Shown here: in pieces, positions 5,744 through 14,239 of the stretch
Layout: each line of letters begins with the position of its first letter
Position numbering within the stretch: the stretch's first letter is position 1
IMG/VR virus record: IMGVR_UViG_3300047299_000014
Span: 1 to 21,032 of that record
Length of the DNA: 21,032 nt
Origin: a virus
Reading direction: 5' to 3' (one strand)
The notes under the pieces: generated by a model
Told to the model about the DNA's origin: nothing
The model's input: the letters and a program-made list of their open reading frames with translations, nothing else
The model's database searches: none
Made by a program: the position numbers and the translations under genes

Positions 5744-8700
5744 GCTGACAAGTCTCCAATCTTGACTCGCAGAACACCGCTTGAGTCATAGACCTTAATC
5801 ACACGATTTGTCATTTCCATCCGTGCGCCAGACGTTGCAGTCTTGACATCAAAGTTGGCAGAGCCGACCAATGCGATGCTTTGAATCTTTGCCGCTGTGA
5901 TTGCAGCATCTTCAATCTTTGCCGTTGTGATTGCACCGTTGGCAATCTTGGCGTTTGTGATTACCGCATCGTTGATCTGGGCCGCGCTAGTGATAATGCC
6001 TGAAGATGCAATCAAACCACCAGTGATTGAGTTAGCAACAATCTTGTCAGCCGTAATCGCCCCAGAAGCGATTTTGTCTGCAATGACAGAGGAAGATGCC
6101 AACTGGTCAGAACTGATGGCTCCAGCGGCGATTTTGCCTGCTGTAATGGCATTTGCAGCCAGTTGGTCAGTACCAACAGCACCAGCAGCAATCGTTCCAG
6201 CCGTTACAGCGTCAGAAGCAATCTTGCCTGCCGTGATAGCACCAGCAGCAATCTGACCAGCAGAAATCGTCCCAGATAGGTCACCAGTAGCAACAGCAGC
6301 AGTCCAGGCTGAACCAGTGTAACGGTAAATCTTGTTGTCGCTTGTCAGAACAACCGTTCGGCCTTGGAAGTTACCGGACGAAGGCAAAGCAGATACAACC
6401 TCAACAGGACGCAGAGACTGGCTGAAGTTTGACGAGCCAAGCGTGCCTGAAATATCAGCAGCAGCAACAGACGTATCCCATGACGAACCCGTGTAACGAT
6501 ACATCTTGTTGTCAGTGGTCAGGAATACGATTTTCGGGCCTGTGTAGCCAGCAGCCACCGGAAGCTCATCAACAATCTTTACAGGCTCAATACCCGTGGC
6601 AAACGATTCAGCGTTTACCGATCCTGAAGTGATCGAGAAGATGTCATCCGTCCAGACGGTGTTTGTTGCATCCCAGCGGTACAGCTTATTGTTTGTCGTG
6701 TCGTACTTAATCTGGCCGTCAAAATCGCCAGTAGCAGGAAGCGTAGCGACAGGCTCAATGCCGTAAGCACCAGCCTCGCTAAACAGATTCATCACCTCCT
6801 CAGAGAATGAGTCAGAATCGACAAACTCAGTCGTTGCAGATACGCCAGTTGAGAAATCAGACTTGTTGCCAGTACGGTCAACCGACTTCAGCCAGTAATA
6901 ACGAGTGATGTTAATGCCCAAAGGAGCGTCAACAAACCGAGAGCCACGCAGAACTCCAACAAGCGTTGCAGTACCTGAATTATTAGTTGTGTTCCTGTAA
7001 ACCTCAACATAATCAAAATCCGAAACTGTCGGGTTAATCCAAGTCAGGACAATCTGGCGATAGTCACCATAAGCAACGATGCTTGATGGCACGTTAGGCG
7101 CAGTCTGGTCACCATAAGTAGTTTCGTTTGACGTAACGAATACCGAGCGAACGCCTAATGTATTGATAGCGCGAACACGGACAGCATATTCAGTACCAGC
7201 AACAGCGTTTGTAATGACGTAGTAAGGTGTCGTAACGAAAACAGAGTTGTAATTCGTTTCGCCAGAAGTCGTTGCATCAGTAATTGCACCGTAGTCTGCA
7301 CCACTGTCAGCGGAATTAGTAATCAGACCGTAGTTTGTGCTGGCCGTTGCGCTTTCTCCAACAGAACCCCAATCGAAGTTTGATGCTCCACGAATGTATT
7401 GGACTTCGTATTGATAGACAAAAGCGTTTGCAGGCGGTGTCCATGTGACCAACAGACCAGATTGAATATTGCCATCAGGTGTCGGGTTATTGATTGCCGT
7501 GATTGTCAGATCGGTCGGCGCAGCAACAGAGAAAGCATTTGGCAGGTTTGTATTTGGCGCAGGATCGAACGCCTGTTCTTCAGCGGTTGTCCAATCAAAT
7601 ACATCAGTGCTGATCTCACGAAGCTCAAGATCAACACCCAAAGCCTCGCCAAGTGCCACGTTAAGCGATACAACTTCAAACGGCTTTGCAGACCAACCAA
7701 GGCGCGTATTGTTGACCTGAATGATGTCACCAACATTGGCCTTAAGACCTTGCAGCTTGAGTGGCATGGTCAATGTGATTTGCTGACGAGCCTTCAGCAG
7801 TTCAATCTTTGCCAGACGCTGCGCCATCGTTGCAGACGTAGTGAACGGCAAAGTGATGTTCTTGTAGATTTCCTCGCCACCATCTTCAGTGACAGCGGTG
7901 GATGACTGAATGGACGGGAAATCAGTAGAGATGTAAGCGTTGTCAGACGATACAAACACGCCCTTAACGCCGTTGAAGTTCTCACGGCGCGACACCAAAG
8001 TCTGGACAGTAAAGCCAGAGCGAAGATCATCTTCATCAAACGTCAGAGTTGGCGTGTAGTAAGCACCAGCCAAGATGCGCCATTTGCCGCCAGACCATAC
8101 TGCCTTGCCTGCCATAGACGACAGCATTTGCAAGATGATTTCTTCAGGCGTTGAACTTGTGGCAAAAAAGCCATTCAACGCATATTTATGCTCAGTCCCA
8201 CCAGCAGCCAAGTCAACATCTTCATCACAGATATTGGCAGCAGCAATCAGCGCAGTCTCGTCAATCTCGTCCGCATAGACACAGCCCATGCCACGTTTTT
8301 CATCACAGAGATAATCTGCAACACACAAAGCAGGGTTGTTTGACCAGACAGTTGTTTCAGAACGTGGGTCGTAAACCTTCTTGCCACGAATCAGGAACGA
8401 GAAATTAGGCATCCCATTGGGATACACATCCTGGTCGTATTCAAGACGGATATAAGCCGCAGCACGGCCTTTCATGCGGTGGTTTGTAGTCCAGTTGCTG
8501 TCAGACTCAGAAACCAAGTCCTCAAACGCCGTCTGGCTGTCAGTTCCATATTTGAACTTGACGCGAGCCTTACCAGAGTAAGTGCCACCAGTCACATTGC
8601 CATTGGCATCAATCGTTACCTCAGTATCGCCAAAGTAAATCTTTTCAACAGCATCAATCTCATGACCAGCCAATGCGATGACAATGTGCAGATACTTGTT

Positions 8701-9048
8701 ATCGTTTGTACTTTCCAGATAAACAATCGTGCCACCAGTGCGCGAACGTCCATAGATGACCTTGTGAGGAGCCAAAGCATCACGGGTAGATGCCAATGCA
8801 CCAGCAGACAGCGCATTTGGATTTGCTGCACCCTTAGATAACGCATAAGAGGCAGCACCAAGTACAAGTGTCGTAACCAGAGATGAAGAAAAATAAGACC
8901 AAGCACTTACAACAAGGCTATCGCCAGCAATAGTGGCTAATGCTGCTGCTGATGATGTTAGAGCAACAGTTCCAGTCAGAAGTCCAACGCCAGTTGCTAC
9001 GCCTGCTGCGACTACCGCTGCTCTGAAGATGTTACCAAGTAGCGACAT
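5740..9048 (-). CDS. J: Central tail tip / host specificity protein, gpJ-like
   Basis: The 1102-residue protein closes the tail tip and carries host-recognition regions, as lambda gpJ does. The N-terminus is hydrophobic (about residues 8 to 70, AAVVAAGVATGVGLLTG onward). A tail-hub region follows, including a Phage-tail_3-like part near residues 290 to 480 (FDEDDLRSGF, GDIIQVNNTRLGW). Two fibronectin III-like domains lie around 515 to 650 and 655 to 745 (GLLVTWTPP, QIVLTWINP). Three tandem modules (763 to 929) with the LYRW or YRYTG motif and then 13 decapeptide-like repeats (930 to 1061) precede a short C-terminal cap. ATG 9048 has AGGA upstream. It is shorter than gpJ-like proteins that carry extra C-terminal receptor domains; host contact may be shared with the two downstream fibre-like genes. 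Confidence 0.9.
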   Translation of the reverse strand: MSLLGNIFRAAVVAAGVATGVGLLTGTVALTSSAAALATIAGDSLVVSAWSYFSSSLVTTLVLGAASYALSKGAANPNALSAGALASTRDALAPHKVIYGRSRTGGTIVYLESTNDNKYLHIVIALAGHEIDAVEKIYFGDTEVTIDANGNVTGGTYSGKARVKFKYGTDSQTAFEDLVSESDSNWTTNHRMKGRAAAYIRLEYDQDVYPNGMPNFSFLIRGKKVYDPRSETTVWSNNPALCVADYLCDEKRGMGCVYADEIDETALIAAANICDEDVDLAAGGTEHKYALNGFFATSSTPEEIILQMLSSMAGKAVWSGGKWRILAGAYYTPTLTFDEDDLRSGFTVQTLVSRRENFNGVKGVFVSSDNAYISTDFPSIQSSTAVTEDGGEEIYKNITLPFTTSATMAQRLAKIELLKARQQITLTMPLKLQGLKANVGDIIQVNNTRLGWSAKPFEVVSLNVALGEALGVDLELREISTDVFDWTTAEEQAFDPAPNTNLPNAFSVAAPTDLTITAINNPTPDGNIQSGLLVTWTPPANAFVYQYEVQYIRGASNFDWGSVGESATASTNYGLITNSADSGADYGAITDATTSGETNYNSVFVTTPYYVITNAVAGTEYAVRVRAINTLGVRSVFVTSNETTYGDQTAPNVPSSIVAYGDYRQIVLTWINPTVSDFDYVEVYRNTTNNSGTATLVGVLRGSRFVDAPLGINITRYYWLKSVDRTGNKSDFSTGVSATTEFVDSDSFSEEVMNLFSEAGAYGIEPVATLPATGDFDGQIKYDTTNNKLYRWDATNTVWTDDIFSITSGSVNAESFATGIEPVKIVDELPVAAGYTGPKIVFLTTDNKMYRYTGSSWDTSVAAADISGTLGSSNFSQSLRPVEVVSALPSSGNFQGRTVVLTSDNKIYRYTGSAWTAAVATGDLSGTISAGQIAAGAITAGKIASDAVTAGTIAAGAVGTDQLAANAITAGKIAAGAISSDQLASSSVIADKIASGAITADKIVANSITGGLIASSGIITSAAQINDAVITNAKIANGAITTAKIEDAAITAAKIQSIALVGSANFDVKTATSGARMEMTNRVIKVYDSSGVLRVKIGDLSA
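5866..6261 (-). repeat. Decapeptide repeat array in the gpJ-like protein
   Basis: Residues 930 to 1061 of the gpJ-like protein consist of 13 consecutive units with the pattern A-x-K-I-A-x-x-A-I-T, for example AGKIAAGAIS, ADKIASGAIT and TAKIEDAAIT. One unit is 12 residues and the rest are ten. The periodic Ile and Ala spacing suits an elongated trimeric beta fibre. The DNA copies are diverged, so protein-level selection keeps the pattern. Confidence 0.85.
6262..6762 (-). repeat. Three tandem 52 to 60 residue modules in the gpJ-like protein
   Basis: Residues 763 to 817, 818 to 877 and 878 to 929 share the order G-I/L-x-P-V, then LP, then a strand, D/N-N-K-L/M/I-Y-R and a Trp (NKLYRWDATNTVW, NKMYRYTGSSW, NKIYRYTGSAW). 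Modules 2 and 3 are closest, suggesting a recent duplication. Short DNK-x-YR-Y/W modules of this kind are common in phage fibres and tip proteins. Confidence 0.8.
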
Positions 9049-9059
9049 CGCTAGATTCC

Positions 9060-9650
9060 TTATGCTGTTGGCTTGGACTTGCCACTGGAGTCATTGCGAC
9101 CCCAGTTAATCGAAATCTCCTGCAAGTTAGGCACGAACTCAAAGGCTAAATCGCCCGGAAATTCCCTTTGTTGATCCTCGTTAGTGTAACGACTTTCGCG
9201 TGTTCTTTGAAGGTCTATCAGGCGGGACTCATAGCTGATCGTGATGATAGAAGTCTCACCATTTTCTTGCAGAGCAGGAATATCAAGCCTGCCCTCAAAA
9301 ATCATGTATGGGTCAACAATTATGTCGCCAGAAGCATCCAAAAAGCCGAGATAAACCCGACCCAAGGCGTTCTGACGAATGTCTGACAAGACAAGGGAGA
9401 TCATGTCTGACGGGATGCCACTGAGCGTAATGCTTGCGCCTTTTGCGCTTACGTCTGATGTTTCCTCAATCGCAGACACAGAAAACAGCGTTCCAGCACC
9501 AGTCCAAGTAGCAGAATCCCATGTCAGATCGCCAAAACCAGACCAAATGTTGAGCGTGCCTGATGCGAAATCGCCCTCAAACAGCAGAATTGGACTGACT
9601 TCAGTGCCAGATACAGCAGATTGGACACCAGACGACAGCAAACGGCTCAT
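9060..9650 (-). CDS. Distal tail / tail-hub protein (DUF2163-like), 196 aa
   Basis: The protein has an early Trp-rich strand region (LNIWSGFGDLTWDSATWTGA). The SAIEETSDVSAKGASITLSG segment follows and then ISYESRLIDLQRTRESRYTN, EDQQREFPGD and LQEISINWG. These features resemble the N-terminal part of DUF2163-type tail-hub proteins that sit between the tape measure and the gpJ-like protein, including those of gene transfer agents. It probably forms part of the baseplate-like hub. The start is an ATGA overlap with the upstream gene and has GGAGG four bases before ATG. No peptidase domain is present, so it does not replace the lambda gpK-type hydrolase. Confidence 0.8.
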   Translation of the reverse strand: MSRLLSSGVQSAVSGTEVSPILLFEGDFASGTLNIWSGFGDLTWDSATWTGAGTLFSVSAIEETSDVSAKGASITLSGIPSDMISLVLSDIRQNALGRVYLGFLDASGDIIVDPYMIFEGRLDIPALQENGETSIITISYESRLIDLQRTRESRYTNEDQQREFPGDLAFEFVPNLQEISINWGRNDSSGKSKPTA

Positions 9651-10264
9651 ATTGCCTCCACACAGGCAAACGTGATGCCGTAGATGGATGCCTCATCAAT
9701 CGAGTAGTTCACCTCGTTGCTTGCCAAACGCCACTGGCCTTTTGGTGCAATTACAGTGATTTGCGCGTTGTCGGCAGGAGAAGATCGAAGATTGGGCCAA
9801 ATATCAAGAGTGGCAATACCAGAAGCATCAGAATTAACATCGTTCAGCACCTTATACAAGCGGCTTGCCGATGCAGAGCCAAGTTGAATCCAGTCACCAG
9901 CCTTTAGGATGCCAGTAGTGCTGGTTGTCCATCCATCGGTGACTAATTCACTTCCAGTTTGGCTTGCGCCATAGACAAGAGGAGTACCAGTCCCGACACC
10001 ACGAGGAACAGTATTAGCCGGATCGCCAAGAAGAAACGTGCCATATTGACCATTGAGTTTGAGCAGGAAAGCAGCGATTTGCTCTGCATCTTCGCGCTTC
10101 ATTGGAGGCAGAGTAACTTCAGCTTCCCACCATTGTCCTTGGTGCTTATAGACCTGCTGTTGACCCGTAAAAGGCGATGCAGAGAACCCAACAACAGAAC
10201 GCGCCCGAATGTTCATCGAGCGAATCCCTAGACTTGGGAATGAAATTGGATATGTGATCGCCAT
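9647..10264 (-). CDS. Distal tail protein, tail-tip assembly, 205 aa
   Basis: The N-terminal half (MAITYPISFPSLGIRSMNIR, SVVGFSASPFTGQQQVYKHQ, GQWWEAEVTLPPMKREDAEQ) is the conserved part of a family that I know directly downstream of tape measure genes in siphoviruses of proteobacteria. The middle (GQYGTFLLGDP) and the later LKAGDWIQLG segment are also characteristic. The C-terminal half is probably a beta-barrel domain. Such proteins are thought to form the ring at the end of the tail tube (Dit- or gpM-like), which I take from position. It begins two bases after the tape measure stop with GAGG as ribosome-binding site, and its end overlaps the next gene by four bases. Confidence 0.78.
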   Translation of the reverse strand: MAITYPISFPSLGIRSMNIRARSVVGFSASPFTGQQQVYKHQGQWWEAEVTLPPMKREDAEQIAAFLLKLNGQYGTFLLGDPANTVPRGVGTGTPLVYGASQTGSELVTDGWTTSTTGILKAGDWIQLGSASASRLYKVLNDVNSDASGIATLDIWPNLRSSPADNAQITVIAPKGQWRLASNEVNYSIDEASIYGITFACVEAI

Positions 10265-10266
10265 GA

Positions 10267-12588
10267 TTACCTCAGAGCAGAAGCGTATGAACCGCCACGC
10301 AGTTTAGCGTCTGCAACGGCTGATTTTGCAGAAGCGGCAATCTGTGGCATCAAATTCATAATCTCAGCACGAACTGTTTGCTGTACGCCAGTTGTGACGT
10401 TGATTGTTTGGACAACAGTTACACCGCCACCGCTGATTTGGTTGTTAGGAGTAATTCCACCAGACGCACCAGGCGTGAAGATTTCAGGGCCATTTTCGCC
10501 GACCAGATACGAGTTGCCACCAGTTACAGGGCCACCCATAGCACGGCGACCCATGATGTCTGCGCTACTTGCACTCAGCGAAGATGTGCCCGGAACAATC
10601 GGACTAAACGAATTACCAATGCTTCCACTGATTAGTCCAGCAAGAGGGGCTGTAATCATTTGACGCATTTGGATGCGAATCAGATCAGCAATGATACTGT
10701 TTGCCAGATCACGGAAACTCAACTTTCCCGTTTGCACAAACGAGACAAGCATATCCTCCATGCCACGCAGAGCACGAGTAGTTGCATCCTCTGTGAAAGC
10801 AGCAAGATTTGAAACTTCCTCAAAATACTTGCCAGCACCAGTTTTGATGCCACCAACCAAATCTTTTTGGCTCGCCTGACGCTGTGCATTGATTTGAGCC
10901 ACCAAGCCAAGTTGTTCTTGATACTTGATGTTTGCAGCAGCAATAGCATTTAGCTTGCCCTGCTCAGTCAGGTTATCAAGGTTCTTGATTTTGACGATTT
11001 CTTCGTTGTACTTCTTGGTTAACTGAAGTCGTGCGTTTTCCATCAACTGCTGTTCGGCAGTACGGTAAACACCATCATTCTTCAAAGCAATTTGCTCTGT
11101 AATGATGTCCATATCTTGACGATACTTATCAAGATAGTTCAAAGACTTTTCAGCAGCATCAAGCTCTCGCTTTTCTTGTGCCCTGCGCTCTTCTGAATCT
11201 TTCAGAGACTGCTTTACAGACCACTCATTAATGTCGTTGTATTCCTTGTTGCGCTCATTTGAACGTTCACGCGCCCTACGCATCGCCTCAACAACATCAA
11301 GCTCCTTCTGAGCCTGTTCAACAGCCTTTTCACCACCAAGTTCACGCGCTTGTGCAATAACGTTAAATGACTTTCCGTAAAGAATATCATTTGTCTTGTC
11401 GCGCAAGTCTTTCAAAAAGTCTTTTAACTTTTCTGCACGTTTTTTGTCTTCAGGAGAAATGACAGGAACAATATTTCTCTGTCGTGCAAGACGAGCATCT
11501 TCAGCACTTGTATCAACGCCTTTCAGCAAAGCAAGTGCAGCATCATTTTTTTCTGCAAACTTCTTGGTGCTTACATACGTTAGATAGCCAACAATGCTTG
11601 CAACAGCACCGCCTATGGCAAGTATTGGCGCCGATATGCCTGCAATAGCCGCACCAATCGCAGATATACCTGCAATGACAGCACCACTGGTTGCAAAAGC
11701 CGTGATGCCAGCAATCACAGATATGATGGTAGGCTCAAAGCCTTTGACAGAATTGTGTAGATTGCCTATTTTTTCAGCAACATCGGTAATCATCTTTGAC
11801 AAAGAGCTTGTTGCTCCAGTCGAATCGTTTACCTTGCCAACAAACATTTGCATTGAGTTTGAGACAGTCTGAATAGCCTGCCCAACAGTCACATTCATGC
11901 GCCCAAACTCTTTGTCAACAATATCCTTCTGCGAAAGAAGTGCGCCAATCACGGAATCTGCACTTAATTTGCCTTCTTCAGCGTATTGACGCAACTGCCC
12001 AATGGTCATCTTCAAACCATCAGCAATAGCCTGTGCAACACGAGGAGTTTGTTCAAGGACAGAGTTTAATTCCTGTCCGCGCAACTGCCCAGATTGAAGG
12101 CCCTGCGCCAACTGCACCATCGCAGCAGATGTTGATTGAACGCTGCCACCCGAAATAGTCAGTGCCTTGCTAACGGTATTTGTTACAGAAAGCAAAGCAC
12201 CTTGGCTTGTACCAAGATGCTGAGTTGAACGTGCCAGCCTTGTATATAGGTCTGTCGTTGCCTCAAGGGGGTTTCTGGTCTGCTGTGAGATGTTGAACAA
12301 GTCCTGCTGGACAGAATTCAAATTCTGAGTTCCAGCAACAACAAGTCCCAATCGTGATGTCAGATTCGTAAACGTATCCGACAGACCAATCATTTGCTTG
12401 ACAACAGCACCAGCAGAAATTCCAGCAAAAGCAGAATTGAGCGTATTGCCCAACCCGCTAAAACTGGCACTGGTTTTCTTTGCGCTTTGATCTACTGCAT
12501 CAAGGCGACCAAGAATGGCGTTGAACGCCTGAGAAGTCTGGTCGCTGGCAGTTAGTTCAAACTTGATTTTCTCATTTGTTGCTGCCAT
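10267..12588 (-). CDS. H: Tape measure protein
   Basis: This 773-residue protein sets tail length. Residues about 60 to 250 form the tape-measure N-terminal domain (SRLGLVVAGTQNL, LYTRLARSTQHLG, GQLRGQELNSVLEQTPRVAQ). A long hydrophobic Gly/Ala/Ile region at about 287 to 339 may insert into the host membrane. Residues 340 to 600 are charged and helical, as coiled-coil tape proteins are. About 590 to 670 resemble the C-terminal lambda tail tape region (GMEDMLVSFVQTGKLSFRDL), followed by the YLVGENGPEIFTPG motif common in this family. At roughly 1.5 angstroms per residue the tail would be near 115 nm. The gpGT frame overlaps its first codons, as in lambda. Confidence 0.95.
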   Translation of the reverse strand: MAATNEKIKFELTASDQTSQAFNAILGRLDAVDQSAKKTSASFSGLGNTLNSAFAGISAGAVVKQMIGLSDTFTNLTSRLGLVVAGTQNLNSVQQDLFNISQQTRNPLEATTDLYTRLARSTQHLGTSQGALLSVTNTVSKALTISGGSVQSTSAAMVQLAQGLQSGQLRGQELNSVLEQTPRVAQAIADGLKMTIGQLRQYAEEGKLSADSVIGALLSQKDIVDKEFGRMNVTVGQAIQTVSNSMQMFVGKVNDSTGATSSLSKMITDVAEKIGNLHNSVKGFEPTIISVIAGITAFATSGAVIAGISAIGAAIAGISAPILAIGGAVASIVGYLTYVSTKKFAEKNDAALALLKGVDTSAEDARLARQRNIVPVISPEDKKRAEKLKDFLKDLRDKTNDILYGKSFNVIAQARELGGEKAVEQAQKELDVVEAMRRARERSNERNKEYNDINEWSVKQSLKDSEERRAQEKRELDAAEKSLNYLDKYRQDMDIITEQIALKNDGVYRTAEQQLMENARLQLTKKYNEEIVKIKNLDNLTEQGKLNAIAAANIKYQEQLGLVAQINAQRQASQKDLVGGIKTGAGKYFEEVSNLAAFTEDATTRALRGMEDMLVSFVQTGKLSFRDLANSIIADLIRIQMRQMITAPLAGLISGSIGNSFSPIVPGTSSLSASSADIMGRRAMGGPVTGGNSYLVGENGPEIFTPGASGGITPNNQISGGGVTVVQTINVTTGVQQTVRAEIMNLMPQIAASAKSAVADAKLRGGSYASALR

Positions 12589-13065
12589 TTTTAGACCTCT
12601 CGTGCTGTAACTTAGTCCAGATTTGCCACTCTACAAACTCCTCGACAGACATTGATTGTTCAAGTTCTGAGACTGTCTTTCCTAATTTCTCGGCAAGGAA
12701 AAACTTGAACTGCCTCTCGTTAGAGTTTAGGAGTTTTTTTCCAACTCCTGCGGAATTACAAGCATGATCTCAGCAGCAATACGAGCCAGGACGCTTGCGT
12801 CAACATTGGTTCGCAATGCAACCTTGTCTTCAATCGTGAAAAGAGGATCACCCTTCTCATCAAGTGCCTTCATAATCAGCAAATCAGCAAGCATCTCGCT
12901 TTCGTTGCTGCTCTTGGACACTACCTGCAACTTACCCTGATCGCGCAGAGTAAATGGCTTGGAATAGACAATAAATGGGCCTTTATCATCCCCCCATTCA
13001 GGCACTTCAATGCGCTTGACATGGAGGGAGTTAAAGTGATCTTTTGCTCGATCAATCGCTCGCAT
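12572..13065 (-). CDS. GT: Extended tail assembly chaperone gpGT made by -1 frameshift
   Basis: The gpG reading frame shifts back one base at A AAA AAC (12733 to 12739) and continues to TGA at 12572 to 12574, giving about 164 residues. The extra part after the shift reads KLLNSNERQFKFFLAEKL, then GKTVSELEQSMSVEEFVEWQ, IWTKLQHERSKNGSNK. The LAEKLGKTVSEL and EEFVEWQ stretch is typical of gpT-type extensions. In lambda-like phages the long form binds the tape measure while the G part binds tail tube protein, and neither ends up in the virion. The frame overlaps the start of the tape measure gene, again as in lambda. The coordinates include the slip, so direct translation of the interval will not give this product. 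Confidence 0.88.
12727..13065 (-). CDS. G: Tail assembly chaperone, gpG-like
   Basis: The 112-residue protein lies between tail tube and tape measure, the invariant place of the tail assembly chaperone. It is soluble and charged, with an N-terminal RIEVPEWGDDKGPFIVYSKP segment and a helical remainder (SSNESEMLADLLIMKALDEK). This resembles gpG-type chaperones that coat the tape measure and recruit tail tube subunits. The start overlaps the tail tube stop in TAATG, implying coupled translation. Normal termination is at TAA 12727, a few codons after a slippery heptamer, so this is the short form of a G/GT pair. Confidence 0.88.
   Translation of the reverse strand: MRAIDRAKDHFNSLHVKRIEVPEWGDDKGPFIVYSKPFTLRDQGKLQVVSKSSNESEMLADLLIMKALDEKGDPLFTIEDKVALRTNVDASVLARIAAEIMLVIPQELEKNS
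12733..12739 (-). other. -1 ribosomal frameshift slippery site A AAA AAC
   Basis: On the minus strand seven A residues and a C are read in frame as GAA AAA AAC TCC TAA, so A AAA AAC is correctly phased for simultaneous tRNA slippage by -1. An AGGAG Shine-Dalgarno-like sequence sits at 12745 to 12749, five bases upstream. AGGAGTT and AACTCCT flank the site as an inverted repeat. The -1 frame then opens for another 54 codons into the gpT-like extension. Confidence 0.88.
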
Positions 13066-13457
13066 TAGCTTGCCGTACCAGTAGTCAGTGCGCCAGTGCC
13101 TTGGATGGTGATCGAGGCTTCGACCATGCCATCAAAAGATCCGTTAATGGTCTTGCCAGTAACGATGGCAGTGCCAGTCAGATAGGTGTCGCCAGTGGTT
13201 GCGCCTTCAGGATAGAAGTTCACAGTCACTTCAGAACCCACAGTCAGAGCAACTTGACCATTGGTGTCAGTCTCGTCCCAGAACACATCAATAGAGCCGC
13301 TAAACGACTTCAAAGATGCCTTGTAAGTGCGAGCAGCATCACCCATCGTGGTATCTTCGATGGTGTCAGCAGTTTCAGAAACAGAATAAGAACGGATTTC
13401 GGCAATGGCATTAGCGCCAACCTTGACCGTGCCTTCAGAACCAGTATGTGTTGCCAT
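13065..13457 (-). CDS. V: Major tail tube protein
   Basis: The 130-residue protein opens MATHTGSEGTVKVGANAIAE and has the tail-tube fold signature of alternating strands: IRSYSVSETADTIEDTTMGD, then YKASLKSFSGSIDVFWDE, and a final TGKTINGSFDGMVEASITIQ strand pair. Lambda gpV also begins with the tube domain, but this version lacks gpV's C-terminal immunoglobulin-like domain and is about half its length. It polymerises as hexamer rings around the tape measure. ATG 13457 has GGAGG six bases upstream, one of the strongest ribosome-binding sites in the window, fitting a protein needed in hundreds of copies. It is followed immediately by the chaperone gene. Confidence 0.9.
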   Translation of the reverse strand: MATHTGSEGTVKVGANAIAEIRSYSVSETADTIEDTTMGDAARTYKASLKSFSGSIDVFWDETDTNGQVALTVGSEVTVNFYPEGATTGDTYLTGTAIVTGKTINGSFDGMVEASITIQGTGALTTGTAS

Positions 13458-13493
13458 TTTTGGCCTCCATTAAGATGATGATATTTTGCCACA

Positions 13494-13937
13494 TTAAGCG
13501 GCAGATTCAACCTCGTTTTCACGGTTTGTGTATGTCACCTGAACCGTTAAACGCCCAACACCAACTGGTTGCTCTCCGCTTCCATCAAAGTCTGCTTCAA
13601 ACGCAATTACCTTGGTGTCTTTTGCATACCCGCCACGAGTAAGGTCGCCATACAAGGCTTCCTCTACCTGTGCGGATATAGTGTCTAAAGTATTATCAAG
13701 GTTGGCCGTACCGGACGCATAAGCCTCAATAATTACCTCAAGTGTTCGCTCTTGTCTGCGCGGCGGCGCAATCGTGGCGTAATCAGTAGATTCAGACCTT
13801 GTATATACACACAGACCCGGCAGCTTTGACTGCTCAAGTGGGTACAGACGAGTCTGATAAACACGGCTACCAGTGGCTGACAAACCAGTCACTGCCGCAA
13901 CAATGTTTGACCGAATAAGTTGTCTCAAATGACTCAT
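13494..13937 (-). CDS. U: Tail terminator protein, gpU-like
   Basis: The 147-residue protein begins with a helix (MSHLRQLIRSNIVAAVTGL), then has LPGLCVYTRSESTDY, a strand RTLEVIIEAYASG, the helix NTLDTISAQVEEALYG and a C-terminal GVGRLTVQVTYTNRE strand. This order matches the gpU tail terminator family, which caps the growing tube and later docks to the head connector. Position between the gpFII-like gene and the tail tube gene agrees. The start overlaps the preceding gene in ATGA, and GGAG lies five bases before it. It could be gpZ-like instead, but the length and strand-helix pattern suit gpU better. No separate gpZ gene is present. Confidence 0.8.
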   Translation of the reverse strand: MSHLRQLIRSNIVAAVTGLSATGSRVYQTRLYPLEQSKLPGLCVYTRSESTDYATIAPPRRQERTLEVIIEAYASGTANLDNTLDTISAQVEEALYGDLTRGGYAKDTKVIAFEADFDGSGEQPVGVGRLTVQVTYTNRENEVESAA

Positions 13938-14239
13938 TGGCGCTCCAAGACAACAACAGTCATGCCCGTACCATCATCTTGAACAACGGTAGAGTGATAA
14001 GTCACACCACCAATCACAAAAGTATCGCCTTCTGTGCAGTTCTGGACATCGGATGTACGGACAAGTAAACGTGGCTGTTGCATGGCAAATCCAACCATGC
14101 CACCAGAGGAAATCTCAGAATAATCGTTGTCAAAAATGCCTTTGATGGTGACAGCACCGCCACCCTGCACGGTATAGGTCAAATTAAGACCAAAATCCGT
14201 CAGCATAAGCAAACGATCAGCAGCAGATTCGACAGCCAT
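13934..14239 (-). CDS. Head-tail connector, gpFII-like
   Basis: The 101-residue protein carries the gpFII pattern. VTIKGIFDNDY corresponds to the lambda IRGVFDDP region. It is followed by MQQPRLLVRTSDV (lambda LFVRTDEV), then EGDTFVIGGVTYHS (lambda GDTLTIG) and a final strand VVVLER. Lambda gpFII joins the head connector to the tail after DNA packaging, so this protein should sit below the portal and the gpW-like ring. The start is fused to the previous stop as TAATG with AGAGG seven bases upstream, and its end overlaps the tail terminator gene by four bases. Confidence 0.85.
   Translation of the reverse strand: MAVESAADRLLMLTDFGLNLTYTVQGGGAVTIKGIFDNDYSEISSGGMVGFAMQQPRLLVRTSDVQNCTEGDTFVIGGVTYHSTVVQDDGTGMTVVVLERQ

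Noticed and set aside
5866-6261. Periodic repeats resembling a repeat array in DNA
   Set aside because: The 30-base periodicity follows from decapeptide protein repeats in the gpJ-like gene. The copies are diverged, in frame and without spacers, so this is not a CRISPR array.
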